Shown here: piece by piece, positions 8,128 through 15,824 of the stretch | Position numbering within the stretch: position 1 is the stretch's first letter | Layout: every line of letters starts with the position of its first letter | DNA from: Carthagonibacter metallireducens | GTDB lineage: Bacteria; Gemmatimonadota; Gemmatimonadetes; Palauibacterales; Palauibacteraceae | Assembly: GCA_023554445.1 (NCBI GenBank) | Contig: JAMJQQ010000073.1 | Coordinates: 1 to 22,746, forward strand | Length of the DNA: 22,746 nucleotides | Direction of reading: 5' to 3' | Made by a program: the position numbers and the translations under genes | The notes under the pieces: model-generated | What the model was told of the DNA's origin: nothing | Databases searched by the model: none | What the model saw: the letters and a program-made list of their open reading frames with translations, nothing else

Positions 8128-9236
8128 ACGGTGCACTTCTCGCGCTGACGGCTGTTCTCGGCCTTTCGGGGTCGGGGACGGCCGATGCGCCTGCCGATCT
8201 CATCTACGTCGCCAACCAGGCCGCGGCGACCGTGTCGGTGATCGATCCGGCGACCGACGCCGTGATTCGGACGATCGACCTGCAGGATCTCGGCTACACC
8301 GCGAACGCGAAGCCTCACCACGTTGCCGTCGAACCCGACGGGTCGGCGATTTACGTGTCCCTGATCGGCGACGGGTTCGTCCTGAAGCTCAGCCCGGAGG
8401 GAGCCCCCGTGGGTCGTGCGGCGTTCGAGACGCCCGGCATGCTCGCTCTGGATCCGCATGGAGACGCGCTCTGGGTCGGACGTTCCATGATGGCCGTCAG
8501 CCCGCCCCAGAGGATCGGGCGCATCGACAGGTCGGACATGTCCATCGAGGAGGTGGACGTGTTCTTCGACCGTCCGCATGCACTGGCGCTCTCGCCCGAC
8601 GGGCGTCACGTCTACACCGCGAGTCTCGCGGGCAACGACATTGCCGTGATCGACGTGGAGACGGGGAGAGTCAGCCCCGTGCGACTGGCCGGACCGACGC
8701 ACGTGTTCGTCCAGTTCGCGATCGCTCCCCATGGACGAACGATGGTGACCGGGGGTGAGCTGACGTCGCAACTGCTCGTGTTCGATCTGGAGAATCCGGC
8801 GCGACCGTCACAGGTCGCCTCGATCGAGGTTGGCGCGATGCCCTGGCACCCCGTGTTCTCGCCCGATGGGGCTCGCGTTTATCTGGGCAACCGCGGCGCG
8901 AACACCGTTACGGTCGTGCGCACTGCCGACTGGACGGTGGAAGCTGTGGTCGAGGACTCGTCCTTCGCAGAACCTCACGGCATCGCCATCACGCCGGACG
9001 GCTCGAAGCTCTACGTGTCGAATCGGAACCTGAAAGACCGATCCGACTCGGACGAGCCCGGCCGGATGAATCACGGGGAGATGTCGCACGAGGCGATGTC
9101 ACACCAGGCCGGGGAAGGCGGTCCGGTGCGACGGGGCCGGGTCTCCGTGATCGATACCGGGACTCTGCGAGTGGTCGATGTGATCGAGGTGGGTGCGTAC
9201 GCGGCCGGCATGGGAACGGCGACGCCGGTTCGTTGA
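8124..9236 (+). CDS. exported YncE-like beta-propeller protein with Met/His-rich loop
   Basis: Encodes 370 residues from GTG 8124, overlapping the previous stop by four bases. An export signal covers about residues 1-22 (LLALTAVLGLSGSGTADA). The rest is a seven-bladed YVTN/YncE-type propeller: IYVANQAAATVSVIDPATD, PHHVAVEPDGSAIYVS, HALALSPDGRHVYTAS, VFSPDGARVYLGNRGANTV and GIAITPDGSKLYVSNRN. Near the end (residues 315-328) is an inserted loop, MNHGEMSHEAMSHQ, rich in Met and His, which could bind copper or another soft metal; that is inference. E. coli YncE is a periplasmic DNA-binding propeller and many relatives have unknown ligands. The next gene starts 13 bases after its stop. Confidence 0.9.
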   Translation: MNGALLALTAVLGLSGSGTADAPADLIYVANQAAATVSVIDPATDAVIRTIDLQDLGYTANAKPHHVAVEPDGSAIYVSLIGDGFVLKLSPEGAPVGRAAFETPGMLALDPHGDALWVGRSMMAVSPPQRIGRIDRSDMSIEEVDVFFDRPHALALSPDGRHVYTASLAGNDIAVIDVETGRVSPVRLAGPTHVFVQFAIAPHGRTMVTGGELTSQLLVFDLENPARPSQVASIEVGAMPWHPVFSPDGARVYLGNRGANTVTVVRTADWTVEAVVEDSSFAEPHGIAITPDGSKLYVSNRNLKDRSDSDEPGRMNHGEMSHEAMSHQAGEGGPVRRGRVSVIDTGTLRVVDVIEVGAYAAGMGTATPVR

Positions 9237-9249
9237 GATCGGGACCGCG

Positions 9250-11172
9250 ATGACCGGCCCGGGCCGCCGTACGTCTGCGGCGGGCATCCGAGCAGGCCTT
9301 GCCCTGTTCGCGGCGGCCGTGGCCTCTAGCTGCGCACCCTCGGGCCCACCCCCGGGTTCCCCCGGGATTCCCGATGTCACCTCGCCCGGCCCCGCTCCGA
9401 ACGAGCACGGTCTCGTGCGTCGGGTTCTGGGACCGACGGTAGAGGATCTCGACGGGATCCCGTACGAACATGCCTGGCTGGGGGGCCTCAATCAGCCCAG
9501 ACCGCAACTCGCGGACGTCGATGGCGACGGCGATGCCGACCTGTTCATCCAGGAACGATCCGGGCGCATCATCCACTTCGAAAACGCGGGCAGGGGTGAC
9601 CGGCCGCGATTCGAATGGCGCTCCGACCGGTTTGCAGGCCTCGAGGTCGGGGAGTGGTATCGATTCGCCGACATGGACAGGGACGGAGACCCGGATCTGC
9701 TCGGCGAGTCCCCCTTCAGTCACGTGCGGCTGTGGCGGAACGACGACGGTGGGTTCGGCGTCTGGTCCGACTCGCTTCGAGACGCTGCCGGGGCTCCCAT
9801 CTTCTCGGATCGGCAGAACATACCCAATGCGGGCGACATGGATTGCGACGGTCTCGTGGATCTGTTCATCGGCAGGTTGACCGGGACGGTGACCAGGTAC
9901 GAGGAGGTTGCGGCGACGGGTCCGACGTCCGGAGTGAGCGGAGCCACCGATGCCGCGCCTGCCCCGCGGTTCGGGCTGATCTCCGACAGATTTCAGAATA
10001 TCGAGATCGTCGCCCAGCTGGGCAGCCTGCATGGAGCGAATACGCTCGCGCTGGGGGACGTGGACGACGACGGAGACGCGGACATGTTCTGGGGCGACTT
10101 CTTCGAGCCCGGTCTGTTGCTGATCGAGAACACCGGAAGCTGTGAGCGTCCCGACCTGACCGGGGACCCGGTACCCTTCCCGTGGGGCGACCCGATTCTC
10201 ACCAGCGGCTACAACGCGCCTGCCGTGGCTGATCTGGACGCCGACGGCGACCCCGATCTGATCGTGGGAGTCCTCGGTGGAGCCTTCAACCCGAATCGGA
10301 GCTCGGTCGAGAATCTCCTGCTGGTCGAGCGGAACGGTCCGCGGGAGTGGACCGTGCGGACACGCAGGTTCATTCGGAGCCTGGATGTCGGCAGCGAGAG
10401 CATCCCGGCCTTCGGCGACTGGGACGGAGACGGCGACCTGGATCTGCTGGTCGCCAACAAGATCGCGGCCGATGGTTCGGAAACCTCTCGCATGCACGCG
10501 TTCGAGAATACGGGCGACGACCGTTCGCCGCGTTTCAGGGAGATCGGAGTGGTGCCGATCGAGGGCTCATACCACTTCGCGCCGGCACTCGGAGATCTCG
10601 ACGGCGACGGATTCGACGATCTGATCCTGGGAACCTGGCAGGAAGGGATCCTGATCTATCGAAATCGTGCCGACTCGGGAATCGGGTCGGATCGCTGGGA
10701 GCTGAAGCCGATGACGGGACTCGAGTTGACGCGTGGGTCCAACGCGACTCCAACGCTCGGAGACCTCGACGGTGATGGCGACCTCGATCTCCTGGCGGGC
10801 GAGTCCTCGGGTGAGGTGAATCTGTGGCGCAACGAGGGATCTCGGGTCGCCGCCGAATTCCGTCTGATCACCGACCGGCTGGAAGGAATCGACGCGGGAC
10901 GACGCAGTCGACCCGCGCTGGCCGACTGGGACGGCGACGGCCGTCCGGACCTGATTCTGGGCTCGGAGTCGGATGGCGTGTCGTTGTGGATCAACGTCAC
11001 CACGGCCGGCGAGGTCCGGTTCGAATCGCAAGGGACGCTGCTCGCCGAAGCCCCGACGTTCGCTGCGCCGGCGCTGGCCGACGCGGACGGCGACGGTGAC
11101 CTGGATCTCTATTCAGGCGGTATCGGCGGCGGCGTCACCCTCTACGAGAGAACGAAAGCGGACTCCCCGTAG
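9250..11172 (+). CDS. FG-GAP/VCBS repeat lipoprotein with ten calcium-loop motifs
   Basis: Encodes 640 residues from ATG 9250. A signal sequence ends in VASSC (Cys about 33), a plausible lipobox, followed by a Pro/Gly/Ser linker. Ten DxDxDGxxDL loops start near residues 89, 141, 196, 270, 328, 390, 449, 505, 559 and 611 (for example DVDGDGDADL, DWDGDGDLDL). Each follows a FG-GAP/VCBS blade, as in integrin-alpha-like propellers, where the loops bind Ca2+. The spacing of 50-74 residues indicates one or more propellers. A surface or periplasmic binding role is likely; the ligand is unknown. It is third in a tight unit with the LVIVD and YncE-like genes. An in-frame upstream ATG at 9193 lies inside the preceding gene and would give an Arg-rich leader before the signal, so 9250 is preferred. 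Confidence 0.92.
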   Translation: MTGPGRRTSAAGIRAGLALFAAAVASSCAPSGPPPGSPGIPDVTSPGPAPNEHGLVRRVLGPTVEDLDGIPYEHAWLGGLNQPRPQLADVDGDGDADLFIQERSGRIIHFENAGRGDRPRFEWRSDRFAGLEVGEWYRFADMDRDGDPDLLGESPFSHVRLWRNDDGGFGVWSDSLRDAAGAPIFSDRQNIPNAGDMDCDGLVDLFIGRLTGTVTRYEEVAATGPTSGVSGATDAAPAPRFGLISDRFQNIEIVAQLGSLHGANTLALGDVDDDGDADMFWGDFFEPGLLLIENTGSCERPDLTGDPVPFPWGDPILTSGYNAPAVADLDADGDPDLIVGVLGGAFNPNRSSVENLLLVERNGPREWTVRTRRFIRSLDVGSESIPAFGDWDGDGDLDLLVANKIAADGSETSRMHAFENTGDDRSPRFREIGVVPIEGSYHFAPALGDLDGDGFDDLILGTWQEGILIYRNRADSGIGSDRWELKPMTGLELTRGSNATPTLGDLDGDGDLDLLAGESSGEVNLWRNEGSRVAAEFRLITDRLEGIDAGRRSRPALADWDGDGRPDLILGSESDGVSLWINVTTAGEVRFESQGTLLAEAPTFAAPALADADGDGDLDLYSGGIGGGVTLYERTKADSP

Positions 11173-11184
11173 CACGCTGCCTGC

Positions 11185-11212
11185 TTCTCGTCTCAGATCT
11201 TGAAGACGAGAG
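11185..11212. terminator. bidirectional hairpin between converging genes
   Basis: TCTCGTCT (11186-11193) pairs with AGACGAGA (11204-11211), 8 bp extendable by a T-G wobble. The 10-base loop contains the palindrome AGATCT. It lies 13 bases after the plus-strand FG-GAP stop and covers the end of the minus-strand DUF481 gene, so it probably stops both transcripts. No T-run is seen on either strand. Confidence 0.5.
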
Positions 11213-12134
11213 AGGTGAGGAAGAAGGTGTCGGTCGAGTCGAGCTGGACCGGCACGCGCACGGGATCGCCTCCCGGCGTCAGGATCGGGTCGCCGTTCGA
11301 ATCGAGCAGCGGCAGCGCCTCGAACAGGGGCTCGTTGCGCCACTGGATGCGGTAACTGGTCTTGAGGTAGAGCAGATCGGTGATCGACACCTCGATGGCA
11401 TTGTACCAGTCCGCGCGCAGATCCCCGGTGTCCTTCAGATTCTCGTCCAGGATGAGAACGCTGTAGAAGCTGGACTTCTCGGAGAGATGTTGCGTGTAAT
11501 CGTATCCGAACCGAACGCCTGCGAATTCGTTCGTCGCCCCGAGAGTCGGGTCCTCGCTGGTGTAGGTGCCGGCGACATCGAGCCGGAGCTTGGTCCGATC
11601 CGTGTCGACCGCGAACCAGCCGACACCGAGGGCGCCTTGCCACCGGTTGTCGAATCCCGCGAATCGGTTTCGGTTCCAGCCGGCGATCGCGAAGGTGTAC
11701 CAGTGCTCGGACAGGTCATGATCGAACCGCAGATTCGCGAAGTAGTTCTCAGCCGTCTTCTTGCGTTCGGGTTCGATCACCTCGAAGTCGGTTTCCCCGG
11801 TCCCTACTGCGACGCGATCCTCGTTGGAGCGGGAATCCGTGCTCAACCCACCGACATCGAATCGAAGCGACGACGTCGGCCAGTAGTACTCGGCCAGGTT
11901 CCTGAATCCGAAGGTCGTAGCGGACGAGTTACCGCCCGTGATCACGATCGACAGATCTGCCGTATCGTAGAATCCGTCCAGTGGTTCCTCTGGATCGTCC
12001 TCCGGCGCCAGCACGTTGAGTGCGTCCTCATCGACCGGGGCCCGGTTTTCCTGGCCGTATGCCGTCTGCACCTGCCCGATCGTCATCGCCATCGCCAGCG
12101 CCGCCATCAGGGCGGGTCGTGAGAGCTTCCGCAT
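11193..12134 (-). CDS. DUF481 family outer-membrane beta-barrel protein
   Basis: Encodes 313 residues. A signal peptide of about 28 residues ends at TAYG-QENRAP, followed by an acidic segment (DEDALNVLAPEDDPEEPLDGF). The remainder shows alternating polar/hydrophobic strands with DUF481 features: ADLSIVITGGNSSATTFGFRNLAEYYW near the start, NYFANLRFDHDLSEHWYTFAIAGWNRNRFAG in the middle, then LRLDVAGTYTSED and YNAIEVSITDLLYLKTSYRIQW. It ends FFLTSLVFKI, close to the usual hydrophobic barrel terminus. The relative in E. coli is YdiY, and the family is predicted to sit in the outer membrane with unknown cargo. GGGGGAC precedes the ATG. It converges on the propeller operon. Confidence 0.88.
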   Translation of the reverse strand: MRKLSRPALMAALAMAMTIGQVQTAYGQENRAPVDEDALNVLAPEDDPEEPLDGFYDTADLSIVITGGNSSATTFGFRNLAEYYWPTSSLRFDVGGLSTDSRSNEDRVAVGTGETDFEVIEPERKKTAENYFANLRFDHDLSEHWYTFAIAGWNRNRFAGFDNRWQGALGVGWFAVDTDRTKLRLDVAGTYTSEDPTLGATNEFAGVRFGYDYTQHLSEKSSFYSVLILDENLKDTGDLRADWYNAIEVSITDLLYLKTSYRIQWRNEPLFEALPLLDSNGDPILTPGGDPVRVPVQLDSTDTFFLTSLVFKI

Positions 12135-12286
12135 TGCCGTCCCCCGTGCTCGACAGATCCCCGTTTTCGCATGTCCGACCGGGGCCGCGCGGGCCGGCGC
12201 AGCCGGGCGTCAGAGCGCGCAACTCTAACCGTAGCGGAGCGGTCGGACAATGGGCTGACGGTCCCGGGGGCGGGCCGAGGGGGACG

Positions 12287-12853
12287 CTATTCCGGAACGG
12301 CTTCGAGCCTTATGCCTCGGGGCTTACCGTCGAACTGCACCCGGAATCGCCGTCTGGCGAAGATGTTGGGGTTACTCTCGGTTCGGATCAGTACCGTGAT
12401 CCGGTAGGTGCCGGCCGGATACTCCAGCATGAATCCCGAAGAGATTTCGAGTGGGGTGATGAGACGGAGTTTCGGCGCGTCGAGCCAGGTCAGGAGAAGC
12501 GGAAGCTCCGGGGTGACCGCGCCCGGTGCGAGATCCAGACGGGCCTTCGAGCCGGAAATCGACCAGGGCAGGGGAATCGGATAGGCGAATCCCGGGTGGG
12601 GCCGCCAGAGCGCTCCGTCGAACATCTCCAGACGGTCGATCGAGGCATGACACCCGAGAGCCGGCTCGTTGCCAACGTTCTCCAGTTGAATCGTCCAGAC
12701 GAGAGCGGGCCGGTTCGAGGCTCGGACCTGCATGGGATCGTGCTTCTCAGCCACCCTGAGTCGGAGATGGGGCCTCTGCCGCATACGGAACAGGCGGCGG
12801 GCCTGAAACCCCGCCGCTCCCGACACTGCGAGTACCATCGCCACGTCCGTCAA
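12287..12853 (-). CDS. hypothetical protein with N-terminal membrane anchor
   Basis: The preferred start is TTG 12851-12853, preceded on the minus strand by GGGAGGG at normal spacing, giving 188 residues; ATG 12836-12838 (183 residues) is an alternative. A short hydrophobic segment (AMVLAVSGAAGF) followed by basic residues (RRLFRMRQR) suggests a single N-in anchor. The remainder reads as beta-rich: LVWTIQLENVGNEPALGC, then strands such as LPLLLTWLDAPKL, GFMLEYPAGTYRITVLIR and RRRFRVQFDGKPRG. That pattern suggests an immunoglobulin-like or CARDB-like fold, but I do not recognise a family. It lies 152 bases upstream of the DUF481 gene on the same strand. The frame stays open to 13132 through the A+T-rich island, which I judge non-coding. 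Confidence 0.65.
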   Translation of the reverse strand: MTDVAMVLAVSGAAGFQARRLFRMRQRPHLRLRVAEKHDPMQVRASNRPALVWTIQLENVGNEPALGCHASIDRLEMFDGALWRPHPGFAYPIPLPWSISGSKARLDLAPGAVTPELPLLLTWLDAPKLRLITPLEISSGFMLEYPAGTYRITVLIRTESNPNIFARRRFRVQFDGKPRGIRLEAVPE

Positions 12854-13200
12854 GGATCCCTCCCGATTGGGAATACCGCGCCGGATGAACGGTCCGGTGT
12901 GCCTGTCCGCTGCTCCCGTGGCAAGGACTCTGCCGGGGATCGAGCAGATGCAAGAAATCACATCATACAAAATTGATAAATTCATTTTACACAGCAATTT
13001 ATAAAAATATAAAAATTGCTGCCAACCAGGCGGTGATCGAAGGTCGGACCTCTCCGGATAGAGCTCAGGGTCCGAGAATTGAGCAACTTTTGCCGTTGAC
13101 GACCCGTATTCTTGCCAACCGCCCCCGGGCACGCGGATCTTGCCTTTGCCCTGGCTACCGGTCCGGGGTCGTGCCTCGAGTCGACAGGGAGACGCACCGA
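12854..13200. promoter_or_regulatory. divergent intergenic region with A+T-rich island
   Basis: A 347-bp gap between diverging genes. Bases ~12954-13022 are overwhelmingly A+T in a GC-rich genome. They contain TTGATA (12973-12978), TATAAA (13000-13005) and, on the minus strand, TATGAT, but no pair of boxes has the ideal 17-base spacing. The remaining ~180 bases up to 13200 return to normal composition and show no credible gene. Confidence 0.5.
12992..13021. repeat. perfect inverted repeat in the A+T-rich island
   Basis: CAGCAATTT (12992-13000) and AAATTGCTG (13013-13021) are perfect 9-bp inverted arms around a 12-base A/T loop. It may be a protein-binding operator, a cruciform-forming site or a terminator-like hairpin. 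There is no coding sequence around it. Confidence 0.75.
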
Positions 13201-14433
13201 ATGCCCATCATCTGGCCCATAGCCGCTGCCGCGGGCGGAGTTCTAGCTCTGGATCGCCTGGCGCATGTCACCGCGCGTCCCCCGAAGCGTCCTCTCGAAC
13301 GGACCGCCGTCGACCTCGGGGTGCCGCACGAAATGATCGAATTCGAGGCATTCGACGGAATCACGCTGAGGGGGGAGTGGATCGAGCACCTCGGGACCGA
13401 CAGGGACAGACCGGTCGTCGTCCTCGTTCACGGTTGGACCGGAAACAGCGGCACGATGCTCTACGTGGCACGACCGCTGCTCGAGGCCGGCTACCCCGTG
13501 TTCACATTCGACGTCCGCCACCACGGCCGCAGCGACGATGCGCCGTACGTCACAATCCGCCATTTCCGGGATGATCTCGCACATGCCGTGCGGCTCGTTC
13601 GTGAGCGCCGGCCGGGTGCGCCCGTGCTGGTCGCGGGGCACAGTCTGGGAGGCTCCGCCGCACTGTTGCTCGGGGCGGCGGGTGCGCCGGTCGATGGCGT
13701 CATCCTGATTGCGGCGCCGGCCGACCTGATGGAGGTCACGGCGGGGATGTTCTCGGATCGCGGCCTTCCCGGCGGGCTCCTGACGGGCGCCCTGCGACCT
13801 TTCTGGCAGCGTCGGGCGGGCGTGCCGTTTCGCGATCTGGATCCTGCCGCGGGCGCCCGCCGACTCGGGTTGCCGCTGCTCGTAGTACACGGCGACAGGG
13901 ACGCGCGCGTACCCGCGGAGCACGCCATGCGTCTCGCCGAGAATGCCGGTACCGAAGTCCTCTGGATCGAAGGGGCAGAGCACAAGGACATTCTCGACAG
14001 GCCCGAATTACACGAGGCGATGGTCGCATTCGTCGGCGCTGCAGCTCGAGAATCGGCGACGATCGACGTGCTCGCCGCGGTGATTCGCCGCGAGGACCGG
14101 TTTCTCGTCTGCCGACGGCCTGCGGGAAAGCGACACGCGGGACTCTGGGAGTTTCCCGGCGGGAAGATCGCCCCGGGTGAATCCCGGCAAGACGCAGCCG
14201 CCAGGGAATTGCGGGAAGAGCTTGACCTCGAGCTCCTGCATTCCGTCGAGTCGCGATACTCGTTCCGTGATCCCGACTCTCCATTCGTGATCCACTTCAT
14301 GGAGGTGGAAGCGGGGGGTACACCACGACCGACCGAGCACGAAGAGATTCGCTGGGTGGCCGGCCCCGATCTGCTGGACCTTCCCCTCGCCCCGGCGGAT
14401 CGTGCTTTCGCCGAGTGGCTGACGCAGGACTGA
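13201..14433 (+). CDS. alpha/beta-hydrolase - Nudix hydrolase fusion protein
   Basis: Encodes 410 residues from ATG 13201, with AGGGAGA upstream. A short hydrophobic N-terminus (IIWPIAAAAGGVLAL) may anchor it. Residues ~45-280 are an alpha/beta-hydrolase: oxyanion HGWTG (77-81), nucleophile Ser148 in GHSLGG, Asp234 in HGDRDARVP and His261 in GAEHKD, a complete triad. Residues ~285-410 are a Nudix domain of the MutT/NudG type with box residues 321-343 (Gly321, Glu327, Arg335-Glu336, Glu339-Glu340). The usual last glycine is Asp342. Nudix enzymes of this subgroup hydrolyse oxidised or non-canonical (d)NTPs; the hydrolase substrate is unknown. The two domains are normally separate genes; the linker (GAAARESATIDVLAAV) has no stop or frame break. 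It is followed closely by the EamA fusion gene. Confidence 0.9.
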   Translation: MPIIWPIAAAAGGVLALDRLAHVTARPPKRPLERTAVDLGVPHEMIEFEAFDGITLRGEWIEHLGTDRDRPVVVLVHGWTGNSGTMLYVARPLLEAGYPVFTFDVRHHGRSDDAPYVTIRHFRDDLAHAVRLVRERRPGAPVLVAGHSLGGSAALLLGAAGAPVDGVILIAAPADLMEVTAGMFSDRGLPGGLLTGALRPFWQRRAGVPFRDLDPAAGARRLGLPLLVVHGDRDARVPAEHAMRLAENAGTEVLWIEGAEHKDILDRPELHEAMVAFVGAAARESATIDVLAAVIRREDRFLVCRRPAGKRHAGLWEFPGGKIAPGESRQDAAARELREELDLELLHSVESRYSFRDPDSPFVIHFMEVEAGGTPRPTEHEEIRWVAGPDLLDLPLAPADRAFAEWLTQD

Positions 14434-14474
14434 GCGGCGAAGGGGACCCTCGGGACCTCCCGCACCTCACCCCC

Positions 14475-15824
14475 ATGCGAATTCTCCGGGTTCTCTGGGC
14501 CCTTCCGAATACTCTGCTCGGCCTCGCGCTCGGTCTCGTAGCGCTGCCCGGTGGCGGCGCCCGTTTCAATCGGGGCGTGATCGAGGTGTCCGGGCCGGCC
14601 CTGTCCTGGCTGCTTCGGAACCTGGTGCCGATCCCGGGTGGTGCCCGCGCGATGACGCTCGGGCACGTGATACTCGGGCGCGACACTCAGTGCCTGCACG
14701 AGTGCGGCGATCACGAGCGGGTGCACGTGAGCCAGTACGAGCGCTGGGGACCGCTGTTTCTGCCTGCCTACCTCGTTTCCAGTCTGCTCGCCCTGTTTCG
14801 AGGCGACGATCCGTATCTCGGAAATCGTTTCGAACGAGAGGCATACGGTCTCGAAGCGGTCGAAGCGGACGAGGCGCCCGGCGTATCGGCGGCGGCGGAA
14901 CCTCCGATTCGAATTCTGGCCGCATTTGGCGCGATCTACCTGATCTGGGGCTCGACGTACCTGGCGATCCGATTCGCGGTCGAGACGCTGCCGCCATTCC
15001 TGATGCTGGCGACTCGATTCGGTGTCGCCGGAGTTCTCCTATTCGGTTGGCTCCGTCTTCGCGGCATGCCCGTCCCTCCACGCCGGGAATGGGCGGGGTC
15101 CGCGGCGGTGGGGGGGCTTCTTCTGGTGGGCGGTACGGGGGCCGTCGGCTGGGCCGAGCAGTGGATCCCCTCGGGGCTCGCCGCCCTGATCGTCACGATC
15201 GTCCCTGTCTGGATGGTTCTCCTCGACTGGCTCCGGCCCGGCGGGCAGAAGCCGACGGGCCCGGTGGTGGCCGGCCTGATCATGGGCTTCGCCGGCGTCG
15301 CGATTCTGATCGGGCCGGTCGAGCTGGGAGGGGGAGGTCGGATGCAGTACCTGGGTGCGCTGGTGGTCGTCTTCGGGACGATCTCATGGGCGACCGGATC
15401 GGTTCTCGGGTCGCGGTTCCCGCATCCTCCGGCACCCCGCATGGCGGCGGCCCTTCAGATGATGATGGGCGGCTTGCTGCTGCTGTTGCTCGGCTCAGTC
15501 GTCGGCGAATGGAGCAGGCTGGACCTTTCCGCCATATCCACGAAATCAGTGGCCTCGCTGGCCTACCTCGTGGTGTTCGGCTCGATCATAGCGTTTGCCG
15601 CGTACGTGTACCTTCTGAAGGTGTCGACGCCGGCCCGGGTCGGGAGCTACGCCTACGTCAACCCGGTTGTAGCCGTCTTCCTCGGGTGGGCGCTGGCCGA
15701 CGAGCCGGTGACACTCCGCGTGATCCTCGCCGCTGCGATCATCATCACGGGCGTGGTGCTGATCGTGTCACGCCGCGCTCCGCGACCGTTGCCCGAGTCC
15801 CCGGCCGCCGACGATACTGGCTGA
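14475..15824 (+). CDS. HERVH-motif membrane domain fused to EamA-type drug/metabolite exporter
   Basis: Encodes 449 residues from ATG 14475; a GTG at 14415 would overlap the upstream gene by 19 bases. Residues 1-127 begin MRILRVLWALPNTLLGL and contain GHVILGRDTQCLHECGDHERVHVSQYERWGP-type sequence with HERVH at 80-84. This is the short membrane-associated domain usually found as a separate protein of unknown function, possibly zinc-binding. Residues ~145-440 are an EamA/DMT transporter (YedA/RhaT-like): YLIWGSTYLAIRFAVETLPPF, then about ten hydrophobic helices in two halves, with AYVNPVVAVFLGWALADEP in the second half. Such transporters export amino acids, nucleobases or drugs. The fusion is unusual. 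The stop is immediately followed by the next ATG (TGAATG). Confidence 0.85.
   Translation: MRILRVLWALPNTLLGLALGLVALPGGGARFNRGVIEVSGPALSWLLRNLVPIPGGARAMTLGHVILGRDTQCLHECGDHERVHVSQYERWGPLFLPAYLVSSLLALFRGDDPYLGNRFEREAYGLEAVEADEAPGVSAAAEPPIRILAAFGAIYLIWGSTYLAIRFAVETLPPFLMLATRFGVAGVLLFGWLRLRGMPVPPRREWAGSAAVGGLLLVGGTGAVGWAEQWIPSGLAALIVTIVPVWMVLLDWLRPGGQKPTGPVVAGLIMGFAGVAILIGPVELGGGGRMQYLGALVVVFGTISWATGSVLGSRFPHPPAPRMAAALQMMMGGLLLLLLGSVVGEWSRLDLSAISTKSVASLAYLVVFGSIIAFAAYVYLLKVSTPARVGSYAYVNPVVAVFLGWALADEPVTLRVILAAAIIITGVVLIVSRRAPRPLPESPAADDTG

Noticed and set aside
8989..10497. Long minus-strand open frame (502 codons) rich in Val/Asp/Ile repeats
   Set aside because: Its repeats are the complement of the DxDxDG calcium loops of the FG-GAP gene; no independent start or family.
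12954..13022. tRNA gene or phage attachment site in the A+T-rich island
   Set aside because: No cloverleaf, no integrase and no tRNA-end duplication is visible nearby.
12973..13200. Earlier ATG start for the hydrolase-Nudix gene inside the A+T-rich island
   Set aside because: The added residues have odd composition, no family similarity and no ribosome-binding site; ATG 13201 has a good one and begins a plausible hydrophobic N-terminus.
14020..14100. Possible frameshift joining two genes at the hydrolase-Nudix junction
   Set aside because: The frame is continuous, codon bias does not change across the junction and both flanking domains are complete, so a real fusion is the simplest reading.
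13491..14726. Long minus-strand open frame across the hydrolase-Nudix gene
   Set aside because: Ser/Arg/Pro-rich shadow frame opposite a gene with intact catalytic motifs.
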